Shown one piece after another: positions 44,784 through 55,779 of a stretch of DNA of 64,000 bases. The DNA lies in contig NC_087082.1 of NCBI RefSeq assembly GCF_026151205.1, positions 4,843,908 through 4,907,907 on the forward strand, in the 5' to 3' direction. The notes beneath the pieces are model-generated. The model searched no databases. It saw nothing but the letters and a program-made list of their open reading frames with translations, and was not told the DNA's origin. The translations under genes were made by a program, and so were the position numbers. Each line of letters begins with the position of its first letter. Position 1 is the stretch's first letter. This stretch comes from Bolinopsis microptera. Its lineage: Eukaryota; Ctenophora; Tentaculata; Lobata; Bolinopsidae.

Positions 44784-47027
44784 CTGTAATAATATACAGT
44801 ATACAATTGTAGAATACGTTATAATACATTATAGGGATTATAGTTTATACATTATACACACCCTTAACAAGCCATCTGATTTATAATACATGATTAGCTC
44901 ACACAGCCAATGAGTCCACACCCTAAACTACAGCTTCAACACAATTTCTGTATTATAAATACGTAAATACAGTTATGTAACAACTAACATTTACTTGCTG
45001 TAGGGTGTTTTAAACTAAAAAACTGCTACTTTACAGCTAATCCCTATAAACACAGGTTTTTTTGTATATAAAATAATCTGTCCGTTAATTTTAATTCTAA
45101 ATTAATTCAACTCACGTGTACTAAAAACAGCGGCAGTCTTGAGATGCAGATTTGTTCAGCGTTTATTATCTCACATTTTTGTTATATCATAAAATCCTGG
45201 TAATTTTAGATGAGTTAAACTGGCGAATACTTTTAGAAATTAATCTGCAAATGTAAATTAATCTGCAAATGTAAATTAATCTTCAAATGTATGCTTTTTA
45301 TCAGTTTAATTTGCTTGGAGATATAGATGTATGTACTACCAGGACAAGCAACATATTACATAGGCGACAGATTTGAACAAGTAGATCTGAATAATAAACT
45401 GTAGCAGTACGTGATAATGTGATATAAATAAACTGTTTGTGCCAAAACAGCAAGACAATTGATGTAGAACATACAAGGCTTCGTTTCCCTTACACGCGCT
45501 AACTACGTCGTTTTGAACAGCTTGCTAATTGTCAGTTTAAATGCCACAAATTGTTGATTACACAACATAACAAATTAACGAATTAAAATTTAAATCATTC
45601 GTAGACATATTCAATTGTGAAATTGAAATGAAATGTCTATTGTGTTTTATTAAAAAATCATAAATCAATTAATTTATAAAATTTCCACGTTCATGTTACT
45701 TTGCCACTACTAACTACACTGAATATACCAATAAACAAAAGAACAAACAACACAACAAAGTACACAAGGCTAGTATATACAGCCAGTATACACGTATACA
45801 GAGAGCAATTACACAGTTGAGCTGCACATAATAAGTCAGGAAGTCAGGAAAAGCAGACTACTGGTAGAGCAATTTAGAAGACTACAACAGCGAACTGAGC
45901 ACACTTGGTACTTTACTACTTTACTACATACAGTACTGGCTCTAATTAGGTAGAGCAGCAAATTGTGAACTGAGTGACTTACCTCTGGTGGACAAGCTTT
46001 TAATTTATTGTTTTATGAATAACATGCGCTGCTAGGTTTCTAATATCGGCGCAAATGTCAAGTGAGTACGTAAGTATTGCGACACGACAGAATGTTCTCG
46101 ATCAGTACACAGTAGCCTGGTAGCCAGTAAGTCAACTAGAGAGTATCCAAAATTTTCAATTAGTCTCCTTAATTATACATTTTCTGATAACAAACAAGAG
46201 TGTGAAAGAAGATACTTTGATCGAATCATTGCATGTAAGTAATCAAATCACAATTGCTGTTTTATCGGTCAGGGGGCAATATTAATCAAATAATCAAAAT
46301 CAGACTGAAAATACCTACACACATCAAGTTTTTATGATCTCAAAAAATGAGGCATAAGCAAATGGGTTCTAGAATCTAGATACAATGGCGATTTTTAAAA
46401 AGAGACAAGATTTTACAACCATTCTATCAAAAATCAACCGGTCAATTAAAGTTGAGTAAAAATTGTCAATACATTATGAACATAATATGCAGATCATTAT
46501 GTAAATCAGTTCAACACAGCATTCCCGTTGTGAGAGCAGGACTGAAAAGTGAAAATCCGAGGACTTAATTTCCAAGACAGAAAACCCGATGAAATTTGGA
46601 AAGATACTAGATAGAGAAACAGATTTCTAGGAATTTATTTTTATGTCTTACGAAAATATGGCCATGCCATGGTAGTGTCCCATAAGAAAGCTCTGTATGG
46701 GTGTAGCGGGCCTACTGGGAAATGGCAACTTTTATTATTTTCTAGTTGTGCTAATGTATAAGGTAGCACAAACTAAGATAACCTAAAAAGCTAAAATAAC
46801 GACATGAGAAGGAAAAGAAGCAACTGCTGGTCTGGGTATGTTGATGGCACCGGACACCGAGCGTTCAAGCACTTGCCAAAATAAAAACATTCTAACAGCC
46901 AGTTCATTTCGTCTACAGCTAGGAGTGGTCTAGGTTTATCCAATGCGAAATTAAAAATATACTAACAGGAGACTGTACACTGTTATGTAGCGTGCTGCGC
47001 GCCGCACATTATATTATTAACATTATA
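44784..47027. other. gene-free AT-rich stretch
   Basis: No gene recognised. A 17-bp unit (AAATTAATCTGCAAATG) is repeated three times at 45238-45290. GC-rich, CpG-containing sequence starts near 46980. Confidence 0.5.
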
Positions 47028-47799
47028 TTAACGGGTGGTACTCGTGAACAAATATTGACGAGTCCAACTCGGCGCGCGTCCTGGTAGGTTATAAACCTAC
47101 AAACATTATACTATTATATGATATTGTCAATTTTATTAACAATATTACAATATCAGCGCGCACAAACTTTAATGTTAACATTTAACGAGCGATACTCTTG
47201 AAACATTTGTTCCCAATTTGGAGGACTTCCCAGCAGACCTTACCGGCTAGCGATATTACTACAGGGTGATCGCCTTTTCACAGCTTGTTGAGCTCCGCGC
47301 GCGCTCGTGAGTTCATTGCATTTGCACGCTTCAAACATTCCAAAGATGCAATTGTACCGCGTACCACGTGATACGATTAAGCCAATCAGAGAACAACAAT
47401 CGGCAAAGTTAAAGCTGTGCAGTTTTATATGACCTAAAATATGACTTTTCGCGATAATTCAAAATCTACGTTGTTTTTAATTTTCCCCCTGGGGGAACGT
47501 TATTTTTACAAGGCGAACATTTTATTGAAAACCAGACGTTTCTATCTTTTTTACTTTCAAAGTTAGGCTCCAGCCAGTAAGGTTTCCTGGGTTCACCGCT
47601 TCGACACGCCGCGCAAACTAGCATTCGTTGCTTTGTTAATTCGCAGAGCAACAATCTGGAAGGGTTAACATCGTCAATCAAGTTCCAAATATTCGACCAT
47701 TTAAGCATTAAGACCGTCGACGAATCCAACCGCTCTAGTTGGACTCGTTGACGGTCTCTTATATTTGGAAAAAATATTTTACGAGTATCACCCGTTAAC
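47028..47799. mobile_element. element bounded by inverted TTAACGGGTGRTACTCGT ends
   Basis: ATTAACGGGTGGTACTCGT at 47028-47046 is matched, inverted, by ACGAGTATCACCCGTTAAC at 47781-47799. Inside, 47709-47755 is itself a hairpin with about 19-bp arms (GACCGTCGACGAATCCAAC and its complement), and a degenerate copy of the tip occurs at about 47176. The 115-codon minus-strand frame inside (47466-47813) shows no motif and extends over the right terminal repeat, so I do not call it a gene. Confidence 0.55.
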
Positions 47800-48754
47800 A
47801 TCACATTATACATTTTATATTAAAACTTATATTAAATTCACTTTGAGTTTAATTTTCAATTTATGCTTAATGCTAGTGTTATTTTAAATTTTTGATATAT
47901 TTTGCATGCACTGATCTTTTTATATGTTATATTAGTCTTTACTTCACCTAACCATGTAATTTTGCGATTGATCTTGCTCTAAGTCTAACCAGAGCCCTCT
48001 CGCTTGCAGTAGCGCGCGACCGCCGAAGGCGGCAAAGGATATTCTACTTGTGAAACAAGCGCATCACGCAGTATAGTACATAGTACGCGTATTATACACA
48101 TGGCTATGTGAACGATTGATCTAATGTCTATTAGTATAATAATGTAACTATTACTTGATTCACGATGTCAATCATTTTCATGCGCATCTCGGCCCGTTGA
48201 GACCCACTGGTGCATCTTGCCAATCTATTGACGGATGTTACTCGTCTAAATTTCTTCGAAGTAGCGCGCGCCGCTTTCTTCTCGAAGGTGTGGTTGCGAG
48301 AATCATTATTTGATGCGCGGCGCGGCCCAGTAGTGCATCGCGCTACAAAACTTCTACTAGAGCCTTGCTCTAACCAATTTTTAAAAAGCCCCCTCATGAC
48401 ATGGATGATTCATGACATTTTTTAGAAAAGCCCCAATTACCTTGAACCAATGTATTTTAAACGCTGATATAATAAGTCAGAAGGCGCAGTTTATATCTCC
48501 GCCAAAAGCAAATTTGTAAGCACTCACGCGCATTATATCCAAATGTGATTTTAAATTTTCGCATTGGATCGTTGCGCATTGGATGGTTGCTAAGCCGCGC
48601 CCTCCAGCATTATTCGTTCAATTGAGACCTTCGCCCCGCATTTAAGCTACTCGTCTGATATGATACCTTTATTTTTTAACAGCTTGTTTTTTAAACATTT
48701 GATCAATTATTCTGTCTTATTTTGTTCCATTTTAAACTGTACGATCAGTTGTGT
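47800..48754. other. gene-free CpG-rich stretch
   Basis: Contains GCGCGC-rich patches (48010-48040, 48260-48350) and the left inverted copy (48474-48516) that pairs with 53076-53102. No gene recognised. Confidence 0.45.
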
Positions 48755-51164
48755 ATGAAAATTATAATGATTGTCACGAGATGTTTGATCTAGTTATTAG
48801 AGTTGAGGTAATTCTAGTCCTTGTTATGACAGTATTAAAACTGTAATAATTGTCACGAGATGTTTGATCTAGTGGCTAGAGTTGAGCTATTCCTAGTCCT
48901 TGCTATGACAGTATTACAACTACAATAGTTGTCACGAGATGTTTGATCTAGTGGCTAGAGTTGAGCTATTCCTAGTCCTTGTTATGACAGTATTAAAACT
49001 ATAATAGTTGTCACGTGATGTTTGACCTTGTGGCTAGAGTTGAGCTATTCCTAGTCCTTGCTATGACAATATTAAAACTACAATAATTGTCACGAGATGT
49101 TTGATCTAGTTATTAGAGTTGAGCTATTCCTAGTCCCTGTTATGACAGTATTAAAACTACAATAGTTGTCACGAGATGTTTGATCTAGTTATTAGAGTTG
49201 AGCTATTCCTAGTCCTTGTTATGACAGTATTAAAACTACAATAGTTGTCACGAGATGTTTGATCTAGTTATTAGAGTTGAGCTATTCCTAGTCCTTGCTA
49301 TGACAGTATTAAAACTACAATAATTGTCACGAGATGTTTGATCTAGTTATTAGAGTTGAGCTATTCCTAGTCCCTGTTATGACAGTATTAAAACTACAAT
49401 AGTTGTCACGAGATGTTTGATCTAGTTATTAGAGTTGAGCTATTCCTAGTCCTTGTTATGACAGTATTAAAACTACAATAGTTGTCACGAGATGTTTGAT
49501 CTAGTTGTTAGAGTTGAGCTATTCCTAGTCCTTGTTATGACAGTATCAAAACTACAATAATTGTCACGAGATGTTTGATCTAGTTATTAGAGTTGAGCTA
49601 TTCCTAGTCCTTGCTATGACAGTATTAAAACTACAATAATTGTCACGAGATGTTTGATCTAGTGGCTAGAGTTGAGCTATTCCTAGTCCTTGTTATGACA
49701 GTATTAAAACTACAATAATTGTCACGAGATGATTGATCTAGTTATTAGAGTTGAGCTATTCCTAGTCCTTGCTATGACAGTATTAAAACTACAATAGTTG
49801 TCACGAGATGTTTGATCTAGTTATTAGAGTTGAGCTATTCCTAGTCCTTGTTATGACAGTATTAAAACTACAATAATTGTCACGAGATGTTGGTCTAGTT
49901 ATTAGAGTTGAGATATTCCTAGTCCCTGTTATGACAATATTAAAACTACAATAGTTGTCACGAGATGTTTGATCTAGTGGCTAGATTTGAGCTATTCCTA
50001 GTCCTTGTTATGACAGTATTAAAACTATAATAGTTGTCACGTGATGTTTGACCTAGTGGCTAGAGTTGAGCTATTCCTAGTCCTTGCTATGACAGTATTA
50101 AAACTACAATAGTTGTCACGAGATGTTTGATCTAGTTATTAGAGTTGAGCTATTCCTAGTCCTTGTTATGACAGTATTAAAACTACAATAGTTGTCACGA
50201 GATGTTTGATCTAGTTATTAGAGTTGAGCTATTCCTAGTCCTTGTTATGACAGTATTAAAACTACAATAATTGTCACGAGATGTTTGATCTAGTTATTAG
50301 AGTTGAGCTATTCCTAGTCCTTGTTATGACAGTATTAAAACTACAATAGTTGTCACGAGATGTTTGATCTAGTTATTAAGAGTTGAGCTATTCCTAGTTC
50401 TTGTTATGACAGTATTAAAACTACAATAGTTGTCACGAGATGTTTGATCTAGTTATTAGAGTTGAGCTATTCCTAGTCCTTGCTATGACAGTATTAAAAC
50501 TACAATAATTGTCACGAGATGTTTGATCTAGTTATTAGAGTTGAGCTATTCCTAGTCCCTGTTATGACAGTATTAAAACTACAATAGTTGTCACGAGATG
50601 TTTGATCTAGTTATTAGAGTTGAGCTATTCCTAGTTCTTGTTATGACAGTATTAAAACTACAATAGTTGTCACGAGATGTTTGATCTAGTTATTAGAGTT
50701 GAGCTATTCCTAGTCCTTGCTATGACAGTATTAAAACTACAATAATTGTCACGAGATGTTTGATCTAGTTATTAGAGTTGAGCTATTCCTAGTCCCTGTT
50801 ATGACAGTATTAAAACTACAATAGTTGTCACGAGATGTTTGATCTAGTTATTAGAGTTGAGCTATTCCTAGTTCTTGTTATGACAGTATTAAAACTACAA
50901 TAGTTGTCACGAGATGTTTGATCTAGTTATTAGAGTTGAGCTATTCCTAGTTCTTGTTATGACAGTATTAAAACTACAATAGTTGTCACGAGATGTTTGA
51001 TCTAGTTATTAGAGTTGAGCTATTCCTAGTCCTTGTTATGACAGTATTAAAACTACAATAATTGTCACGAGATGATTGATCTAGTTATTAGAGTTGAGCT
51101 ATTCCTAGTCCCTGTTATGACAGTATTAAAACTACAATAGTTGTCACGAGATGTTTGATCTACA
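48755..51164 (+). repeat. 79-bp satellite, forward block (about 30 units)
   Basis: The unit begins TTGTCACGAGATGTTTGATC and continues through GAGTTGAGCTATTCCTAG to TATTAAAACTACAATAG (79 bp). Units are nearly identical, varying at a few sites (AGTTATTAG or AGTGGCTAG; CTTGTTATG, CTTGCTATG or CCTGTTATG). Groups of variants recur in order, indicating block-wise amplification. Confidence 0.97.
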
Positions 51165-52268
51165 TCTCGTGACAACTATTGTAGTTTTAATACTGTCATA
51201 ACAGGGACTAGGAATAGCTCAACTCTAATAACTAGATCAAACGTCTCGTGACAATTATTGTAGTTTTAATACTGTCATAACAAGGACTAGGAATAGCTCA
51301 ACTCTAATAACTAGATCAAACATCTCGTGATAACTATTGTAGTTTTAATACTGTCATAGCAAGGACTAGGAATAGCTCAACTCTAGCCACTAGATCAAAC
51401 ATCTCGTGACAATTATTGTAGTTTTAATACTGTCATAGCAAGGACTAGGAATAGCTCAACTCTAGCCACTAGATCAAACATCTCGTGACAACTATTGTAG
51501 TTTTAATACTGTCATATAGCAAGGACTAGGAATATCTCAACTCTAGCCACTAGATCAAACATCTCGTGACAACTATTGTAGTTTTAATACTGTTATAGCA
51601 AGGACTAGGAATAGCTCAACTCTAGCCACTAGATCAAACATCTCGTGACAACTATTGTAGTTTTAATACTGTCATATAGCAAGGACTAGGAATATCTCAA
51701 CTCTAATAACTAGATCAAACATCTCGTGACAATTATTACAGTTTTAATACTGTCATAGCAATAAGGACTAGGAATAGCTCAACTCTAGCCACTAGATCAA
51801 ACATCTCGTGACAATTATTGTAGTTTTAATACTGTCATAGCAAGGACTAGGAATAGCTCAACTCTAGCCACTTATAGGTCTAACATCTCGTGACAACTAT
51901 TGTAGTTTTAATACTGTCATAACAAGGACTAGGAATAGCTCAACTCTAGCCACTAGATCAAACATCTCGTGACAACTATTGTAGTTTTAATACTGTCATA
52001 GCAAGGACTAGGAATAGCTCAACTCTAATAACTAGATCAAACATCTCGTGACAACTATTGTAGTTTTAATACTGTCATAACAAGGACTAGGAATAGCTCA
52101 ACTCTAATAACTAGATCAAACATCTCGTGACAACTATTGTAGTTTTAATACTGTCATAACAAGGACTAGGAATAGCTCAACTCTAGCCACTAGATCAAAC
52201 ATCTCGTGACAATTATTGTAGTTTTAATACTGTCATAGCAAGGACTAGGAATAGCTCAACTCTAATAA
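51165..52268 (-). repeat. 79-bp satellite, inverted block (about 14 units)
   Basis: The same 79-bp unit in opposite orientation. The turn-around is at about 51158-51168, where GTTGTCACGAGATG is followed by a 9-base loop and its exact complement. The GGCTAG variant (seen inverted as CTAGCC) is more frequent here than in the forward block, so this is not a simple mirror copy of its neighbour. Confidence 0.97.
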
Positions 52269-52358
52269 ATTTTATTCGTTGTTATGACAATAATATAACT
52301 CAGAATGTTAACAAGTTTTTGAAAAGACTTGTTAACATTGCTATCGCTTGAAACAACG

Positions 52359-52535
52359 ATGCTGAAACACAAATTACATAAATTAAACTATTACATAGAA
52401 GAAGAAGATATCATGCCTCATTCGTTGGAGTTCTCAGACCCGTCGACACTCTACTGCACAATTTCTAAGAAGAGGGTTGACTTCCTCAAAATGGGAAACA
52501 GGAGAAAAAGCTACAGACCATCAAGGCAGAATTAA
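52359..52535 (+). CDS. hypothetical small ORF or terminal exon (58 codons)
   Basis: From ATG at 52359 it encodes MLKHKLHKLNYYIEEED, then a polar middle and a basic end (KKRVDFLKMGNRRKSYRPSR). An AATAAA lies about 45 bp after the stop (about 52580), so it could be the last exon of a transcript. No family recognised. It sits just outside the satellite and inside the 48474-53102 inverted-repeat boundaries, so it may belong to the same element. Confidence 0.3.
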   Translation: MLKHKLHKLNYYIEEEDIMPHSLEFSDPSTLYCTISKKRVDFLKMGNRRKSYRPSRQN

Positions 52536-53102
52536 AAGAATCATTTACCTAATACTTTTTAACAGTCACAGAGTTTTATAATAAAACTTTGTAAGAATTT
52601 TGATCGTTCTTTAAAGTTGTTTTTTGTAACATCATATATTGTATTTCTCGACTCAAAAAAAGCATTATTATATAACAAACGAATCTTTTATCATTAAAGC
52701 ATTTCATGCTTTACTGCCGGTTTACTATACGACTGAAGTGCACAATTGTATTGAAAAGTAAATTTATTCTCAATAATACGGGAGGAGGTGTTCTAACCAA
52801 ATTGTACTAATATCACCCCGTAGGTATACCGGTACCGGTACACCGTAGGTACCGGTTTATTCTCTACTAAATATCGCCCATGTACAATATCGTCTCGGCC
52901 ATGCTATTAATGTGCCAAGTTCGAATTCGGTTTCTTGCACTTTACTTATATATAATATTTTGCTTCCTATAAACTGGTATGTTAGGAAGCAAAAGTGGCT
53001 GTTTAATGTAACTTCAGGAAGGCGCGACTGTGAAAATAGTTGAGAAAACTACGCGCATTAATGCTAAAATGTGATGCTTTTGGCGGAGATATAAACTGCG
53101 CC

Positions 53103-53626
53103 TAAGTCAGAATCGCGATCGCCGCTTTATATGACATAGGGTAAAGGGTTAAAATGCTCCCGGCCCCTCATGGCGAGTTATCGGCGAAAATGTTAAATGT
53201 TCCAATCACGTGTTACTGTTATAACGTGGTGTAATCTTGTAGCGCGATGCGTTACTGATGTTTATCATTCAATTCTCCGACTTACAATAATCAATGATAC
53301 TGCTGATTAGAACTCGATAATAGTAGAACAGTTAGACGCGCGATCACGTGGGCGCGTCACGTGCCACCAATAGCATACGCCGAGTCTATACCACGTGACA
53401 CGAAAGCGCACCACGTGATATGAAACATCGTAACCGTCCACTTCTTTTACACGCAAATTCCCGCAAAAACGTTGCCAAAGCAGCTAATTCTTGGAATTTC
53501 TCCAACGCGTGGCGTGAGAAGTTGGCGACTAGCCAGCTACCCTTGTCCGTGCCCTAAAAATAATATTGTTTTGCTTGCTCTCCTTCCAGCTCTTGTTCCT
53601 GCTAACGTTCAAGCTATTGCTCCACT
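53103..53626. other. CpG-rich spacer
   Basis: Rich in CACGTG and GCGCG words (53330-53420), reaching up to the start of the Crypton-like frame; possibly its 5' region. No gene. Confidence 0.4.
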
Positions 53627-53836
53627 ATGACAGATCGGTTTGACATTCAGATTGATGGTCTGCTTTCCAATCGTGTTCCGGGCAGTACAGTTAGAGTCAA
53701 CAACTGGGCTCTAAACAAATTTAATTCTTGGCTTCAGTCATCCAGATTTGCTCGTGACTTCAATGACTTTGACCAAATTCCTGTTCAACGACTCAACTAC
53801 ATTTTAGAGTGCTTTCTTGTTTCTGTTGGAGTTTAA
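53627..53836 (+). CDS. Crypton-like tyrosine recombinase N-terminal fragment
   Basis: A 69-codon ATG frame: MTDRFDIQIDGLLSNRVPGS, then VNNWALNKFNSWLQ, then IPVQRLNYILECFLVSV and TAA. The pattern (T..x..WAL..F..WL, followed by IP...LN..L..FL) resembles the SAM-like N-terminal domain of Crypton and related DUF3504 recombinases. The catalytic domain with its R...HxxR...Y residues is missing; an intron or truncation could explain the stop. The ATG has acceptable context. Assignment is by motif reading and is tentative. Confidence 0.4.
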   Translation: MTDRFDIQIDGLLSNRVPGSTVRVNNWALNKFNSWLQSSRFARDFNDFDQIPVQRLNYILECFLVSVGV

Positions 53837-53924
53837 TCACTCTCTTCTAAAGTATAAATCCCTTGTCGAAATCGCCGGAGATAATTATAATCCATAAACA
53901 CTTCACGCTCAGGGCTAAATAAAT

Positions 53925-54060
53925 GTAATCCCTCAGCTGGCGCTTCGGGATTACATATTAACACAAAACTCGTGCGCTACGCGCACTCGTATGTGTTTAT
54001 CAGATCATCCCGCTAGCGCGGGATGATCTGTTATATAAACCCTTTGCGTGGCGGGTTTAT
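53925..54060. repeat. cluster of four consecutive hairpins
   Basis: Within 136 bp: GTAATCCC/GGGATTAC (53925-53954); AACACA...GTGCGC/GCGCAC...TGTGTT (53960-53997); CAGATCATCCCGC/GCGGGATGATCTG with a TAGC loop, a perfect 13-bp stem (54001-54030); and ATAAACCC/GGGTTTAT (54035-54060). They follow the Crypton-like fragment and touch the truncated 3' end of the Helitron array. Confidence 0.85.
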
Positions 54061-54911
54061 GTTATTATAGCATCAAAAGTCTCCGTCATAATCGATTATA
54101 CAGCCCATTAAAATGTAGCTTGCACTGAACACAACGTAATTACCACAAAACCGATCAAAATGATGATTAAAACAATCATTGCACGTGCACGTACACATTT
54201 CAACACTGTTACCATGGTTACTTTGCAACTACCTATTTCTCATCTATTTGCACGTGGGCGGTCGTGCAAACAAAAATAATTATCTGAATTATAGTATAGA
54301 CTAGAAAACCCGTGGTCACAGGGAGGAAGGTAATAATATTCTTTTGTAGTCAGTTTTTGTAGCATCAAAAAATATCACAACTACACAGCCCATTAAAATG
54401 TAGCTCGCACTGAACACAACGTAGTCGTAATTACCACAAACCTGATAAAAATGATGTTAAAACGATCATTGTGCATTGCACGTGCATGTGCGTGTTTCAA
54501 CACCATTACCATGGTTACTATGTAACTTCCTATTTCTCATCTGATTTGCACGTGGGCGGTCGTACAAAAATAATTCTTTGAATTATAATATAGACTAGAA
54601 AGCCCGTGGTAACAGGGACGAAGCTAGTAGTATTCTTTGAAAGAAAGTTTTAATCGCATCAAAAAAGATCCATCCCGACCGAAGATACAGCCAATTTAAA
54701 TATAAAACACTTTAAACACAACGTAATTACCACAAAACCGATCAAAATGACGTTAAAACAATCTTTGCACGTGCATGTGTGCATTAAAACACCGTTGCTA
54801 TGGAACCTTTTGGTTGTTACCTAAATTCCTATTTTTCATCTAATTTGCACGTGGGCGGTCGTACGTACAGTGTACAGTGTACAAAGGGAATTCTCTGAAT
54901 TATAGTAGAGA
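54061..54911 (-). mobile_element. tandem array of three non-autonomous Helitrons
   Basis: Read on the minus strand, copy C is 54911-54595 (starts TCTCTACTATAATTC after an A, ends with hairpin CCCTGTTACCACGGG and CTTTCTAG), copy B is 54594-54301 (starts TCTATATTATAATTC, ends hairpin plus TTTTCTAG) and copy A is 54300 to about 54061 (starts TCTATACTATAATTC; its normal 3' hairpin/CTAG end is missing). The junctions are base-to-base: CTAG of one copy abuts TC of the next. All share CGACCGCCCACGTGCAAAT. No Rep/helicase. Confidence 0.85.
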
Positions 54912-55779
54912 TTATTACATACTTAGACATCATTTTATTGAAGTTAATAAATATCTAACAAAACCTCAACAAACATAATCAAATTTAAAGTACAAAATGA
55001 TTTTTGTCATGAAAACCTTTTTGAAACTATAATTTGTCATTTAATGAACGTTTGAAATAAATTAAAACGTGTAATTTCATATAATACTTAAAACTACAAA
55101 ATATATTTGTATCAGAATTCTTTTGGACATAATATACAGTATTATATGAGTAATCTCATCTGATTTCTTATAGGAATCGAAATTTCGGATCTTACAAATA
55201 CAACAAGAATTGCGCCCGTTGTTTCGTTTTGGCGGACGCTAGATTTCCGTTCACTATATTTATAAATATAAGCTCTAATCAGCTCACTGCATAATAATAA
55301 TATACACATAGTACACTATACTACGAGTACGCATGCCACGTACAAATTGGGCTCATTACCTAATACTATACATTAATTAATACACTCACGCCGCGCATTT
55401 ATTGACATGCTAGCTATATACATCATATCTCCGCAAGCAATACTCGCGCGCTGCACTGCGCGCTAGTTGTCATGGTAACTAACGAAAGGACGGACGACAT
55501 ATTTAAACCCACCTATCTCGTTCTCCAAAATCCACGTTTTTCTGCAAAAACGTCCATTCGTAACCTTTCACTATTGTCTTTTTACAAAAGAGTGTGAACG
55601 GAAAAAATTAATGATTTATCAACTTATTAAATTTAATAACTACTGTATAAAGAAATACTCAAAATATAGTTAATTAAACAGTTCAACGAGAAGCAAATTG
55701 TTCAACTGTGATCTGTGTATGTATGATGTGTTCGTGAATAAATCATAAATAAATCAATATCATCTGGAAACCAAACTCA
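54912..55779. other. gene-free AT-rich stretch
   Basis: No gene, RNA or repeat recognised. It includes the 3' UTR of the minus-strand TEX11-like gene, whose polyadenylation signal I could not fix. Confidence 0.45.

Larger units (their letters stand above)
48474..53102. mobile_element. 4.6-kb unit bounded by 27-bp inverted repeats around the satellite
   Basis: GGCGCAGTTTATATCTCC plus GCCAAAAGC at about 48484-48510 is exactly complementary to 53076-53102, 27 bp without mismatch. Weaker similarity (ACGCGCATTA) lies on the inner side of both. Between them are the two satellite blocks and the small ORF at 52359. It may be a large DNA element whose interior was replaced by satellite. Target duplication was not identified. 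Confidence 0.45.

Noticed and set aside
47466-47813. 115-codon minus-strand gene
   Set aside because: No family motif; it overlaps the terminal inverted repeat and internal hairpin of an element, and the start lies outside the element.
43670-52268. CRISPR-like array
   Set aside because: The tandem units (14 bp and 79 bp) have no distinct spacers, and the genome is eukaryotic.
48755-52268. Self-cleaving hammerhead ribozyme in the 79-bp satellite
   Set aside because: The conserved CUGANGA and GAAA core elements are not present on either strand of the unit.
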